Notes: generated by a model not told the origin, from the letters alone. A stretch of DNA of 64,000 nt from Streptomyces sp. CBMA123 (GCF_014596465.1 NZ_MECK01000001.1:124001-188000); one strand, 5' to 3'. Counted from the first letter of the stretch, positions 24,669 through 32,928 are shown. Numbers and translations are program-made.

Positions 24669-26300
24669 TTGCCCACCGACACCGACGAACTGGTCGCCGT
24701 CCGCCCCTTGGAGCTGGCCGGCACCGGCACTGCGCCCAGCGACCTGGGCGACCACCTCGTCTCCGCGTACGGGTGGGAGCACGATCCGGACAGCACCGCC
24801 GAGGAACCCCTGCTCGCCAGCCCCTGCCGCCGCATGGTCCTGGAGCACGGCGACTTCCCCCTCGGCCGCAGCAACCTCCGGAACCACTGGCGACTCTCCG
24901 CCTACGCCAGCGGAGAGCCGGACGCCAAGGGACTCTGGTGTGCCTGGTTCAGCCCCAGGACGCCCTACGAACTCACCCACGGCCTCGTCCTGGACGCCGC
25001 TGGCCGACTCGACAGCGACCCGTCCTCCGTCCTGGCCGACCGCAGGGCCGGTGACGACATCGCGCGGATCCTCTCCGACGCCGGATGGACGATCAAGCAA
25101 GGCCCCTGGCGGACGTTCATCCACGCGCCCGGCGCCGCCACCCTCCTGGTGCCCTCCCACCCGGAGCGCACACTCTCCTTCAGCCTGGGCGACACCGACT
25201 CCGAGCTGGCGTGGAGCGTCATCGCCTCGCCGTGGGTGCCCGAGGCGTTCCTGCGCACGGCGGCGGTGACGCTGGCCTCGGACGCGGTACTGCGCCGCCG
25301 CAGCGAGATCCCCTCCCACCACCTGGCCCGAGTCACGATCGAACCCGCCGCCTGCGCCGCCCTGCCCCGGTGGCGCCCCCTGCTCGACACCCCGACCCGA
25401 CCGACCGATCTGGAGAGCCCTCTGCCGGCCACCACCGCACCGACCACTGCCGAGCAGCTCCGCCCAGCCGACCCGGAAGCGGGCCTGGTCACCGTGACCC
25501 CCCGCCACTACGCCGGACCCGGCCGCGGTGGCGCCGAACAGGTCAAGAGCCATCTCGCTGCCCAGGGCTGGACGTTGGGCACCGACTCGATAACCAGCCC
25601 GTGCGGCAGGCTCGGCCTCGCCTGGCCCGACGGCACCAACACCCGGACCTGGCAGAGCGCCGCCTGGCGGGTCTGGGGCGCCCAGCACCGGGGAGCGAGC
25701 GTCGCCTGGCGCATCACCAGCGGTGACCTCATCCCGCCCGAACTGATCGCCGGCGTCGTCGACGAGGCGCTCGCCATGCTGGACGAAGCCGGACCGGACT
25801 CCCGCCAGCCCTTCCAGGCCGGAGTCCTGGCCCTCGGTTTCCTGCCCCTGGCCGAGGCAGGGTGGCAGAGCACCGTCGAGCCCCGCGGTAACGTCTCCTT
25901 CCGCTCGCCCGACGGCTACGTCAACGCCCACTGCGACGTCCCGACGGCTCTCCACGACCTGCGCGGAAAGCCCGCCGCCCGGATCAGCTGCTACCGGGCC
26001 CGCGGGTACTGGATGGCAGAGATCAGCGCGAACACCCCCTCCCGCCTCGCCGCCGTACTCTGCCGCGACCTCGCCTCCCCGGAGCCCCTGCTGCGCAGCA
26101 CCACCGGCCTCAACCTTGACGCGACCGACCGGAAGGTCGCCGTCGTCACCCCGGTGAGTGCCGAGGCCCTCACTGCCGCGGCCCAGCGGCGCGCTGCGGC
26201 CCTGGCCCACGGCAGCCAGCTGCCCCGGCCGAGTGCGGAACCCGGCACCGCCACCACCAGCGCCCCGGTCAGCGCCCCCGCCTCCAGCCAGCGGCGCTGA
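24669..26300 (+). CDS. Two-domain DUF317-type protein, copy 3
   Basis: 543 residues from TTG 24669, nine bases after TTGGAG; an earlier TTG at 24657 is possible. Domain A (residues ~10-240) has VRPLELAGTGTAPSDLGDHL, DAGWTIKQGPWRTFIHAPGA and LSFSLGDTDSELAWSVIASP. Domain B (~275-520) has VTVTPRHYAGPGRGGAEQV, FRSPDGYVNAHCDVPTALHD and ISANTPSRLAAVLCRDLASP. Domain B is nearly collinear with the preceding gene, so the pair arose by duplication. Ends SSQRR. Confidence 0.78.
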   Translation: MPTDTDELVAVRPLELAGTGTAPSDLGDHLVSAYGWEHDPDSTAEEPLLASPCRRMVLEHGDFPLGRSNLRNHWRLSAYASGEPDAKGLWCAWFSPRTPYELTHGLVLDAAGRLDSDPSSVLADRRAGDDIARILSDAGWTIKQGPWRTFIHAPGAATLLVPSHPERTLSFSLGDTDSELAWSVIASPWVPEAFLRTAAVTLASDAVLRRRSEIPSHHLARVTIEPAACAALPRWRPLLDTPTRPTDLESPLPATTAPTTAEQLRPADPEAGLVTVTPRHYAGPGRGGAEQVKSHLAAQGWTLGTDSITSPCGRLGLAWPDGTNTRTWQSAAWRVWGAQHRGASVAWRITSGDLIPPELIAGVVDEALAMLDEAGPDSRQPFQAGVLALGFLPLAEAGWQSTVEPRGNVSFRSPDGYVNAHCDVPTALHDLRGKPAARISCYRARGYWMAEISANTPSRLAAVLCRDLASPEPLLRSTTGLNLDATDRKVAVVTPVSAEALTAAAQRRAAALAHGSQLPRPSAEPGTATTSAPVSAPASSQRR

Positions 26301-26321
26301 ACCCATCACGTAGAGACGACT

Positions 26322-27182
26322 ATGACCGACTCCCCACACCCCGCGCTCCTGGACAGCCGCCGCCTGCTGAACGCCGCCTACGAGGGCCTGGGCAGCGCCC
26401 CGGTCGCCGATCTGCTGGTCGCCGCGAGCCGGACGCTGGAGCCGTCCAGGGGCTGCCTGGCCCTCGCCGACGCCAGCTTCCGCCTCGCCCAGCAGGTGTA
26501 CCCGCGTCCGCAGAACCCGCTCGACCCTGCCGTGCTGACCGCCTTGGCCAACGCCGACACCCTCAAGGGCACAGCGCGGCTGGCATGCTTCTGGCGGGCC
26601 CTCGCCACGACCGCAGGCCCCGACGAACTGGTCATCGAGCTACCGGAGTTGCCCAGCCCTACCCCCGGCCCGCAGCAGCAGGCAGTCGCCTGGCTGCACA
26701 ACGGACACCTCTTCTCCCGCCTGGGGGCCGCGTCGTACACGGCCCTTGAGGTGGCCCTCATGGCCGCCATCGACGACGAGGCCCCCCTGCCGCGAGCCCT
26801 CGCCAACCTGGGACCGACGGTCTGCGGCATCGTGCCCGAAGGCCCGAACCTGCCGACGGCGTGGTCCGCCACGATCGAGGCGACCGCCCGCCATGCCGTC
26901 GCCTCCGTGTACGGGCTGCCCCGCGAGGCCGGGCTGCTGGACGCACGCATCCCCGAGATCCTGGCCGACGCCGCCCGGGCACCCCAGCGGATCCAGGCCG
27001 AGCTCCTGGAGGACGCCGCCGACGCGTTCCGCTACGCGAGCGACGAGCTGTTCACCACCCCGGCGGAGAGCCGCCGCGCGGACGCGGCCCGTACACGCAC
27101 CACGGCCAGGCGCCCGCGGACAGCCCCACAGCCAGCCTCGGCTGCACCGCGGACGCTGCCGCAGCAGCGCCGCGCCCACTGA
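26322..27182 (+). CDS. Unknown 286-residue helical protein
   Basis: ATG 26322 follows AGAGACGAC. Residues 5-130 are helical with two similar stretches (LLNAAYEGLGSAPVADLLVA; VYPRPQNPLDPAVLTALANA), then QQAVAWLHNGHLFSRLGAAS and more helices. The last 35 residues are Arg/Ala/Thr/Pro-rich (TARRPRTAPQ...LPQQRRAH), one of the most basic tails in the operon. No domain was recognised. Confidence 0.7.
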   Translation: MTDSPHPALLDSRRLLNAAYEGLGSAPVADLLVAASRTLEPSRGCLALADASFRLAQQVYPRPQNPLDPAVLTALANADTLKGTARLACFWRALATTAGPDELVIELPELPSPTPGPQQQAVAWLHNGHLFSRLGAASYTALEVALMAAIDDEAPLPRALANLGPTVCGIVPEGPNLPTAWSATIEATARHAVASVYGLPREAGLLDARIPEILADAARAPQRIQAELLEDAADAFRYASDELFTTPAESRRADAARTRTTARRPRTAPQPASAAPRTLPQQRRAH

Positions 27183-27256
27183 CCGTCGAGTCCCGCACCC
27201 CGGAACACGGCCGGCACCCGCCGCCCAAGCCCCAACCCGAACACCACGGAGAAACC

Positions 27257-27520
27257 CTGACCTCGCACCGTCTCGACTCCGCCCAGGGGCCCTCGCCCGT
27301 CCACGAGGCGGGGGCGCCCGCAGAGCGCACAGCCCAGCAGTTCGTGCCGATCCGGCGCACCGCCACCGGCGAGACCACCACCACGAGCTACAACGCCGCC
27401 GCGTTGCGGATCCTGCTCCGGGCCGGCTTTGAGGAGGCTCCTGACCCGGCCGAGGCCCCGGGCGAACTGGTCCGGACAGAGCCCGTGAACGGGCCGGCCG
27501 CGCCCCCACGGTCCCCGTGA
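27257..27520 (+). CDS. Small 87-residue protein, probable CTG start
   Basis: CGGAGA at 27247-27252 precedes CTG 27257 by four bases; the product starts LTSHRLDSAQGPSP. The middle FVPIRRTATGETTTTSYNAA and ALRILLRAGFEEAPD forms a short strand-helix unit. It ends AAPPRSP. No other start lies between the previous stop and this coding stretch in frame. It precedes the MoxR-like gene by 82 bp. Function is unknown. Confidence 0.55.
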   Translation: MTSHRLDSAQGPSPVHEAGAPAERTAQQFVPIRRTATGETTTTSYNAAALRILLRAGFEEAPDPAEAPGELVRTEPVNGPAAPPRSP

Positions 27521-27602
27521 TCGTCCCGCCCTTGATCCGCTCCCGCCATCCCGGCACATTGCCAACCTCGCCTGCCCGCGAACCCGTTGGAGGTTCCTCG
27601 CT

Positions 27603-28811
27603 TTGACCACACCCGCACCGTCCGTCAAGCCGGCACACGCCAAGCCCGGCGAGCTGAGGGCCAAGGTCGCCAAGCTGCTGGCCGACAAGCCGGCGGACCC
27701 GTTCACCATCGGGGAGATATCCAAGACGTTGGGGCACTCCCACGGTGCTGTCCAGCAGGCGGTCAACACGCTGGTTCAGCGCGGCGAGGCCGACCAGCTC
27801 GGCTCCGGGAGGCAGTTCCGCGCGAACGGGAAGACGGTCTTCGCCGCGGCGGTCGTGGTGATCAGTCCGCCGGGCACCCACTCTCCCCGGGCCCAGGCGG
27901 CCACGGCCCGCACGACCCCGCCCGCACCGAAGGCACCCGGGCAGGTCGGTCCGATCCGCCGCGCGGGAGGCCAGCTCTACCACCCCCGCGAGCTGGCCTC
28001 CCTGCCCGACGTCGAGGCGCTGGCGCGGCTGCGTGCCGCCGACGTGCCGGTGCTGCTCTACGGTCCCCCGGGCACCGGCAAGACCTCGTTGGTGGAGGCC
28101 GCGTTCCCCGACTTGATCACCGTCGCGGGCGATGGCGACACCACGGTCGGCGACCTGATCGGCGATTACACGCTGGACGACAGCGGGGGCTACGTCTGGA
28201 AGGACGGTCCGCTGGTCACCGCGATGACCGAGGGCCGCGCCCTGCTGATCGATGACGCCACCCTGATCTCGCCCAAGGTCCTGTCGGCGATGTACCCGGC
28301 GATGGACGGGCGCCGCCAGATCCAGGTCAAGGCCCACCGGGGCGAGACCGTCACGGCCCAGCCCGGCTTTTTCGTGGTCGCGGGCCACAATCCCGGCGTC
28401 CACGGGGCGGTCCTGACGGAGGCGCTCGCAAGCCGGTTCTCGGTGCAGATCCAGGTCGGGACGGATTATGACCTCGCCCAGGCGCTGCGGGTCGATGCCC
28501 GGGCTGTGCGCGTCGCCCGGCACCTCGCTGGTCAGGTCGAGCTGGGTGAGCTGGGCTGGGCCCCACAGCTGCGGGAGCTGCTCGCCTTCAAGCGGACCGA
28601 GGCCGTCCTCGGCGCCACGGCCGCGTGGGCGAACCTGATCGGGATCGCCCCGCCGGAGGACCGCGATGTCGTCGCCGCCGCCGTCAGCAAGATCGCCGGC
28701 ATCAAGAACATCAAACCCCTCACCCTCGGCCGGCAGCTCCCCGCCACCACCGCCACGGCCGCCCAGCAGCCCCCGGGCGGCACCAACTCCGCTCGCCGGG
28801 GCCAGCGATGA
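27603..28811 (+). CDS. MoxR-type AAA+ ATPase with N-terminal HTH-like region
   Basis: 402 residues from TTG 27603 after TTGGAGG. Residues ~20-75 (FTIGEISKTLGHSHGAVQQA, VNTLVQRGEADQLG) look like a small winged helix. The AAA+ core has Walker A LLYGPPGTGKTSLVEA (~152-165), Walker B ALLIDDATLISPKVL and sensor I VVAGHNPGVHG. It belongs to the MoxR/CbbQ/GvpN-like clade, whose members act as remodelling ATPases with a VWA partner. The next gene encodes exactly such a VWA protein and overlaps by ATGA, so the two almost certainly act together. Confidence 0.87.
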   Translation: MTTPAPSVKPAHAKPGELRAKVAKLLADKPADPFTIGEISKTLGHSHGAVQQAVNTLVQRGEADQLGSGRQFRANGKTVFAAAVVVISPPGTHSPRAQAATARTTPPAPKAPGQVGPIRRAGGQLYHPRELASLPDVEALARLRAADVPVLLYGPPGTGKTSLVEAAFPDLITVAGDGDTTVGDLIGDYTLDDSGGYVWKDGPLVTAMTEGRALLIDDATLISPKVLSAMYPAMDGRRQIQVKAHRGETVTAQPGFFVVAGHNPGVHGAVLTEALASRFSVQIQVGTDYDLAQALRVDARAVRVARHLAGQVELGELGWAPQLRELLAFKRTEAVLGATAAWANLIGIAPPEDRDVVAAAVSKIAGIKNIKPLTLGRQLPATTATAAQQPPGGTNSARRGQR

Positions 28812-30607
28812 GCGCCCACCACCACGTCCTGCCCCCCGTCACCACGCCCGATGACGACGCCGACCTCGCGCGCTGGGACGACGACGGTGCCCCGCCCGCG
28901 CAGCCCTCCTCCTCCCCGGCCGCGTGGCTGCGCGTGGGCGCCGAGCTGGGTGACCGGCTGGTCGCGCTGTCCGGCCGCCAGGACCTGCTGGTCACCTGCC
29001 GGCCCGGTACCCGCAGCGGCGCCCCGGCCGCCTACTACCCGCGTGGCGGCGAGATCGAGTTCGACTCCGGACTGTTCGGCGCCCTCCAGCCGCACGAGAT
29101 CCGTCCGCGGATCGTGGGCGACGAGGAGCGCTATCCCGCCGCCTGGGGCGTGTTCGTCCACGAGGCCGCCCACACCGCCCACTCCGTGTGGGTGGAGCCG
29201 AACGGCGCGGACCCCCGCGTCGTCGAGGCCGCGCTACTGCTGGAGGAGAGCCGGGTCGAGGGCGCCCACCTGATCAGGCGGCCCACTGACCGCGCGTACC
29301 TGCGCACCAGCGCCCGGACCCTGGTCATGCCCGACATCGCCAACCCCCGCGTCCAGGGCATCAGGCACGCGGCCAGCGTGGCGGCCCTGATCCTCGGCCG
29401 CCGGGACGCCGGCATCCTCGACGCTGGCGAGACCCGGGCCGTCGCCGACCTGTGCGAGCAGGTCCTGGGCGACGAGCTGCTGGCCACCCTCACCGGCATC
29501 TGGACCGCGGCCCAACGGACCGCCGACCACGACGGCGCCACCATGCTCGCGCACGGCAAAGCGTGGTGCGACGCCCTGGACACCGCCTCCCCTTCCCTGC
29601 CCCTGCCGCAGGGCCTCACCGATCTGCTGTCCGACGCCGTGGGGGTCGTCATGGACGGCATGGACGCCAACGACGCCGCCGACGCCGCAGCCCAGGCCGC
29701 CGCGGACAACGCCCTGGCCGCGCGGGCGGAGGCAAAGGTCCAGGGCCGCGCCCAGCAGGCCGGCCAGCGGCGCAAGGCCGCCGCCACCGCGAGGTCTGTT
29801 TTCAACGCGAGCGGAACCACCGTCAGCCCCGGCGGCACATCGAGGCCCTCCCGGAGCCCGGTGACCGGTACCCGCAAGCCGACCGCCGCCGAGCAGACCG
29901 CCGCCGCGTCCCTGAGCCGCGCCCTTCGCGCCGCGGCCTTTCGTGAGCGGACCGAGGAGCGGACCACCAGTCCCACTCCGCCCGGCCGACTCAACGTCCG
30001 CCAGGCCCTCGCCCGCGACGCCCAGCGCGCGAGCGGGTCAATTCCCACAGCAGAGCCGTTCACTGCCACCCGCCGCCGCAGCAGCACCACCCCGCCGCTG
30101 CGGGTGGGCATCGCGGTGGACGTCTCCGGCTCCATGTCGGCCGCCTGCGGGCCCGTCGCGTCCGCTGCCTGGATCGTGGCCCGTGCCGCTGCCCTGACCG
30201 GCCCCGACTCCCGCACCGCCACCGTCGCGTACGACTATGACCTGACGGCGCTGACCCGACCCACCCACCGGGCTCCGGACAAGGTGACGACCTTCGCCGC
30301 CCGCGGCGCCAGCCACAACTTGGGCGATGCCCTGGACGCGCTCGACCACGGCCTCGACCTCAGCCGCCCCGGCACCGGCCGCCTTCTCGTCGTCGTGACT
30401 GACGCCCACTACGACCCGGACGAGACCGCCGAGGCGGTCACCCGCATCAACCGCCTCACCACCGCCGGCTGCGCCGTACTCCAGCTCACCCTCACCACGA
30501 ACTCCCTACACCTGCCGGGAACTACCCTGCTCCACCTGCCCCGGCCCGACAGTGCCCCCGCCGCCATCGCCCAGGCCGCCACCGCCGCCATCCGCAAGAC
30601 ACGCTGA
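28808..30607 (+). CDS. HExxH plus VWA-domain partner of the MoxR ATPase
   Basis: 599 residues from ATG 28808. The N-terminal half holds WGVFVHEAAHTAHSVWVE (HEAAH near residue 117), an HExxH zinc-metallopeptidase-like motif with a later glutamate-rich helix (LLLEESRVEGAHL). Residues ~300-420 are helical and charged. The C-terminal VWA domain (~430-595) has an intact MIDAS start (IAVDVSGSMSAAC), AAYDYD-like strands and VVVTDAHYDPDET. It resembles the VWA partners of MoxR/CbbQ ATPases (CobT/CbbO style) with an added putative protease domain. Target unknown; ends IRKTR. Confidence 0.84.
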   Translation: MSAHHHVLPPVTTPDDDADLARWDDDGAPPAQPSSSPAAWLRVGAELGDRLVALSGRQDLLVTCRPGTRSGAPAAYYPRGGEIEFDSGLFGALQPHEIRPRIVGDEERYPAAWGVFVHEAAHTAHSVWVEPNGADPRVVEAALLLEESRVEGAHLIRRPTDRAYLRTSARTLVMPDIANPRVQGIRHAASVAALILGRRDAGILDAGETRAVADLCEQVLGDELLATLTGIWTAAQRTADHDGATMLAHGKAWCDALDTASPSLPLPQGLTDLLSDAVGVVMDGMDANDAADAAAQAAADNALAARAEAKVQGRAQQAGQRRKAAATARSVFNASGTTVSPGGTSRPSRSPVTGTRKPTAAEQTAAASLSRALRAAAFRERTEERTTSPTPPGRLNVRQALARDAQRASGSIPTAEPFTATRRRSSTTPPLRVGIAVDVSGSMSAACGPVASAAWIVARAAALTGPDSRTATVAYDYDLTALTRPTHRAPDKVTTFAARGASHNLGDALDALDHGLDLSRPGTGRLLVVVTDAHYDPDETAEAVTRINRLTTAGCAVLQLTLTTNSLHLPGTTLLHLPRPDSAPAAIAQAATAAIRKTR

Positions 30608-30852
30608 GCCGCCCTGCCCGCCAACTTCGCCAACCTCGCCGAGACGAGTGGTCCACCACCGGCCAGGATCACCGACTCCGCCAGCTTCATCGAGGCAGGA
30701 CGCCGGTCGTCGGTAGGGTCCAACCTTCAGCAGCCGGCCCCCGCCGTGTTCGCCTGCAGCAGACAGCCAACCCCTGTACGGACTATGCGAAACCGGGCAG
30801 TCCAAGTCAACATGGACGACCACCGCAGCCCCTCAGCGAGGAGGACGTTCCC
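30608..30852 (+). other. Intergenic gap with an uncertain open frame
   Basis: A 245-bp gap between the VWA gene and the next CTG-started gene. One frame starting near CTG 30616 stays open and overlaps the downstream start, but no ribosome binding site precedes it and its codon bias is weaker. I see no terminator or clear promoter. The GAGGAGGA at its end (30838-30845) is the ribosome site of the next gene. Confidence 0.3.
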
Positions 30853-31557
30853 CTGCCCATCGTGATCTCCGCCCCGGTTGTTCGCGGTCCGCGTCCTGGC
30901 GAGGACATTCCGCACCGAGACTGGCCTATCGGCGAGGGCAACACCGACATCGTGAACGCGTTCCTCCACGAGCATGGCTGGACCTGGGGCATCGAAGCCG
31001 ACGGCGGCCTGCACGCCGCATCGCCGTGCACCCGGGTCCACTTGGGCCACCAGCCCGACAACCCGAACGCGGACATCTGGACCATCGCCGTGGACGGTAC
31101 CGCCCGCCAGTCCGGCTGGAGAGCCCGCTTCAATCGGCACACCCCCGCCGAACTCGTCCTCGACCTGCTGACCGCCCTGGTCAGCCGCTCCACACCCCGC
31201 CCGGATGTCTGCGGTGGGCGTCCCGGCGACACCGTTCCCCGGCACAACTGGCTCACCGGCGAGGGCAACGCCAACATCGTGAACGCGTTTCTCTACGAGC
31301 ATGGCTGGGCCTGGGTGGTTGACGCCGACGGCGGCCTGCATACCGCGTCGCCGTGTACCCGGGTCTACGTGGGCTACCAGCCCGACAACCCGAACGCGGA
31401 CACCTGGACCATCGCCGTGGACGGTACCGCCCGCCAGTCCGGCTGGAGAGCCCGCTTCGACCGGCACACCCCCGCCGAACTCGTCCTCGACCTGCTGACC
31501 GCCCTGGTCAGCCGCTCCACACCCCGTCCGGTTACCGCCACTTCCCTTGCTGCCTGA
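30853..31557 (+). CDS. DUF317-like protein made of two near-identical 109-residue repeats
   Basis: CTG 30853 lies seven bases after GAGGAGGA; GTG 30862 is the conventional alternative. The 234 residues consist of two copies of a domain at a period of 327 bp (for example GEGNTDIVNAFLHEHGW at ~27 and GEGNANIVNAFLYEHGW at ~136). The stretches TWTIAVDGTARQSGWRARF and TPAELVLDLLTALVSRSTPR are the same or almost the same in both. The HGW...SPCTRV and WTIAVDGTARQSGW layout fits the DUF317 type. DNA identity is high enough to indicate a recent in-frame tandem duplication. Confidence 0.78.
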   Translation: MPIVISAPVVRGPRPGEDIPHRDWPIGEGNTDIVNAFLHEHGWTWGIEADGGLHAASPCTRVHLGHQPDNPNADIWTIAVDGTARQSGWRARFNRHTPAELVLDLLTALVSRSTPRPDVCGGRPGDTVPRHNWLTGEGNANIVNAFLYEHGWAWVVDADGGLHTASPCTRVYVGYQPDNPNADTWTIAVDGTARQSGWRARFDRHTPAELVLDLLTALVSRSTPRPVTATSLAA

Positions 31558-31751
31558 GAGCGCACGTCGATGAGGCGAGTCGCCCTGCTGCGCGGCTGAC
31601 CGACTACCGAGCAGGCGCCCTCCTCGCCCGGCGCGTCGGCCGGGAACCGCCGACTCCTACAGCCGCCGATATGCCATCGCGGCCCGTCGCCGTACTCCGG
31701 CTTCCGGTCAACACTCCTCCCGGCCCGGTCACTGCCCCCCGCCATTCCTCC

Positions 31752-31767
31752 GAGAGGACTCGTCATC
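31752..31767 (+). promoter_or_regulatory. Shine-Dalgarno with ATC start for a 74-residue gene
   Basis: GAGAGGA (31752-31758), six bases, then ATC 31765-31767. In-frame codons after it read TLRLDSLAFARILVAASAFD, a plausible membrane-segment start. The next in-frame GTG is at 31807. This is the fourth candidate ATC start. Confidence 0.42.
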
Positions 31768-31989
31768 ACGCTCCGTCTTGATTCCCTCGCCTTCGCCAGG
31801 ATCCTGGTGGCCGCCTCGGCTTTCGATCTCGTCTACGGCGCCGCCTGGGCACACCGCACCACCCTCGGCGGCACGGTTCTGACGGTTGCCCAGCTGGCCG
31901 TCGCGTGGACGCTGATGTCGCGCGTCCCGGCCCCGGCCGTGCCCTGCCGTCTCGACCGCGTGCCTCGTCCGCGCGGCCCGCAGGACTGA
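31765..31989 (+). CDS. Small membrane protein (74 aa), apparent ATC start
   Basis: The frame encodes two hydrophobic stretches: RILVAASAFDLVYGAAWA and TVLTVAQLAVAWTLM. A basic C-terminal segment follows (RLDRVPRPRGPQD). The ATC at 31765 is preferred because of GAGAGGA spacing and because starting at GTG 31807 would remove most of the first segment. It is probably an inner-membrane peptide. Function is unknown. Confidence 0.55.
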   Translation: MTLRLDSLAFARILVAASAFDLVYGAAWAHRTTLGGTVLTVAQLAVAWTLMSRVPAPAVPCRLDRVPRPRGPQD

Positions 31990-32079
31990 TCTGCCCGTGT
32001 TCGCACTCCGCCGCGCCTCGGCCCGGCGGCCAGTCACCGACGCCGTTCCCGCGTCGGACAGCGCGAACACGGAGGCCCG

Positions 32080-32496
32080 TTGGACCCTGAAACCCTCGAT
32101 CTGCACGGCAGCCGGGTCGGCATCGCCCGCGCCTTCGGCACCGCCTACGGCCCAAGGAACAGCACTGGTGAGCGCACCCGCTACCACGTCCTGGCCTACC
32201 TCGCCCCCAGCGACCTCTACCTGGTGGCCGTCGGCGGCATCGACGCCGGCCACCGCTCCGCACGCCTCCACCCGTGCGAAGGACGCTGCGGCTGGACCGC
32301 CCCAGAACTTCTCACCGAACTCGTCGTCGCGCACCCGGTGCGCGACCCGCGCGCAGGCCGGACCTTCTGCCACCACCACGTCCTCCCGGCGGCACCCGAA
32401 CTCCCTTGCCGGGTATGCCTGATCCGCCCGCCGCGCACCGACTGCCTCTTCTTCGACCGCTCACGCTACGCTCCGCTGCCCCAGGAGGCTTTGTGA
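32080..32496 (+). CDS. Small Cys/His-rich protein
   Basis: TTG 32080 follows ACGGAGG with five bases between; 138 residues. Cys/His residues are spaced like a zinc-binding module: HPCEGRCGW (residues ~66-74), FCHHHVLP (~102-109), PCRVCLIRPPRTDC (~115-128). The N-terminal part is an alpha/beta stretch (RYHVLAYLAPSDLYLVAVGG). It may be a zinc-stabilised nucleic-acid-binding protein. Its stop overlaps the GTG of the next gene. Confidence 0.66.
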   Translation: MDPETLDLHGSRVGIARAFGTAYGPRNSTGERTRYHVLAYLAPSDLYLVAVGGIDAGHRSARLHPCEGRCGWTAPELLTELVVAHPVRDPRAGRTFCHHHVLPAAPELPCRVCLIRPPRTDCLFFDRSRYAPLPQEAL

Positions 32497-32861
32497 CCTT
32501 CACCTCGACGATCTCCCGCCGCGGACTGCGCCGCGCGGCGATCTCCTTGTTCTCGCTCACCGTCTTCACGGGCGCCGAGGCCGTGGCGGGCGCCGTATGG
32601 CACAGACCGGCGGTGACCGCGATCATGCTCATCGGGTGCGCGGTGTCCGTATTCGCGCTGTACCTGGTGTCCCGGCTGCTCGACGACAACGCCGACCGTG
32701 CGGTGCTGGGGCAGCTGGAGGAGGGAGCTGCGACCTGCGAGGAGCTGGCAGCCCACCTCAGCCTGCGGCAGGCCGTCGTACGGCTGAGCCTCGCCCGGCT
32801 GCTCGGCTCCGGCCAGGCGTGTGAGAGCGCCCCGGGCACTTTCGGTCTTCTCGGTCGCTGA
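32493..32861 (+). CDS. Membrane-anchored small HTH-like protein
   Basis: 122 residues from GTG 32493, after AGGAGG. Two hydrophobic segments (AISLFSLTVFTGAEAVAGAV; VTAIMLIGCAVSVFALYLV) span residues ~15-65. A C-terminal helix-turn-helix-like segment follows (VLGQLEEGAATCEELAAHLS, VVRLSLARLLGSGQA). It is the last gene of the + strand operon and is followed by a strong hairpin. It could be a membrane-tethered regulator; not recognised. Confidence 0.66.
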   Translation: MTFTSTISRRGLRRAAISLFSLTVFTGAEAVAGAVWHRPAVTAIMLIGCAVSVFALYLVSRLLDDNADRAVLGQLEEGAATCEELAAHLSLRQAVVRLSLARLLGSGQACESAPGTFGLLGR

Positions 32862-32884
32862 ACCGCAGTGTCCTCCGGGGAATG

Positions 32885-32928
32885 CGAACGAGGCGGTGCC
32901 GCGAATCCTCGCGGCACCGCCTCGTTCG
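32885..32928 (+). terminator. Perfect 19-bp hairpin ending the + strand operon
   Basis: CGAACGAGGCGGTGCCGCG (32885-32903) and its exact complement at 32910-32928 flank a 6-base loop, 24 bp after the last stop. There is no U-run, as usual for actinobacterial terminators. Being symmetrical, it can also stop transcription coming from the - strand genes to the right. Confidence 0.82.

Noticed and set aside
24504-28523. Long - strand open frames opposite DUF317 and MoxR genes
   Set aside because: Antisense shadows; the + strand carries recognisable Walker, VWA and DUF317 motifs.
30616-30864. Possible small gene starting CTG before the duplicated DUF317-like gene
   Set aside because: No Shine-Dalgarno, weaker codon bias, no domain; kept only as a gap note.
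31558-31764. Open + frame between the duplicated DUF317-like gene and the ATC-started gene
   Set aside because: It continues out of frame from a shadow of the upstream gene and overlaps the next gene's ribosome site; no supported start.
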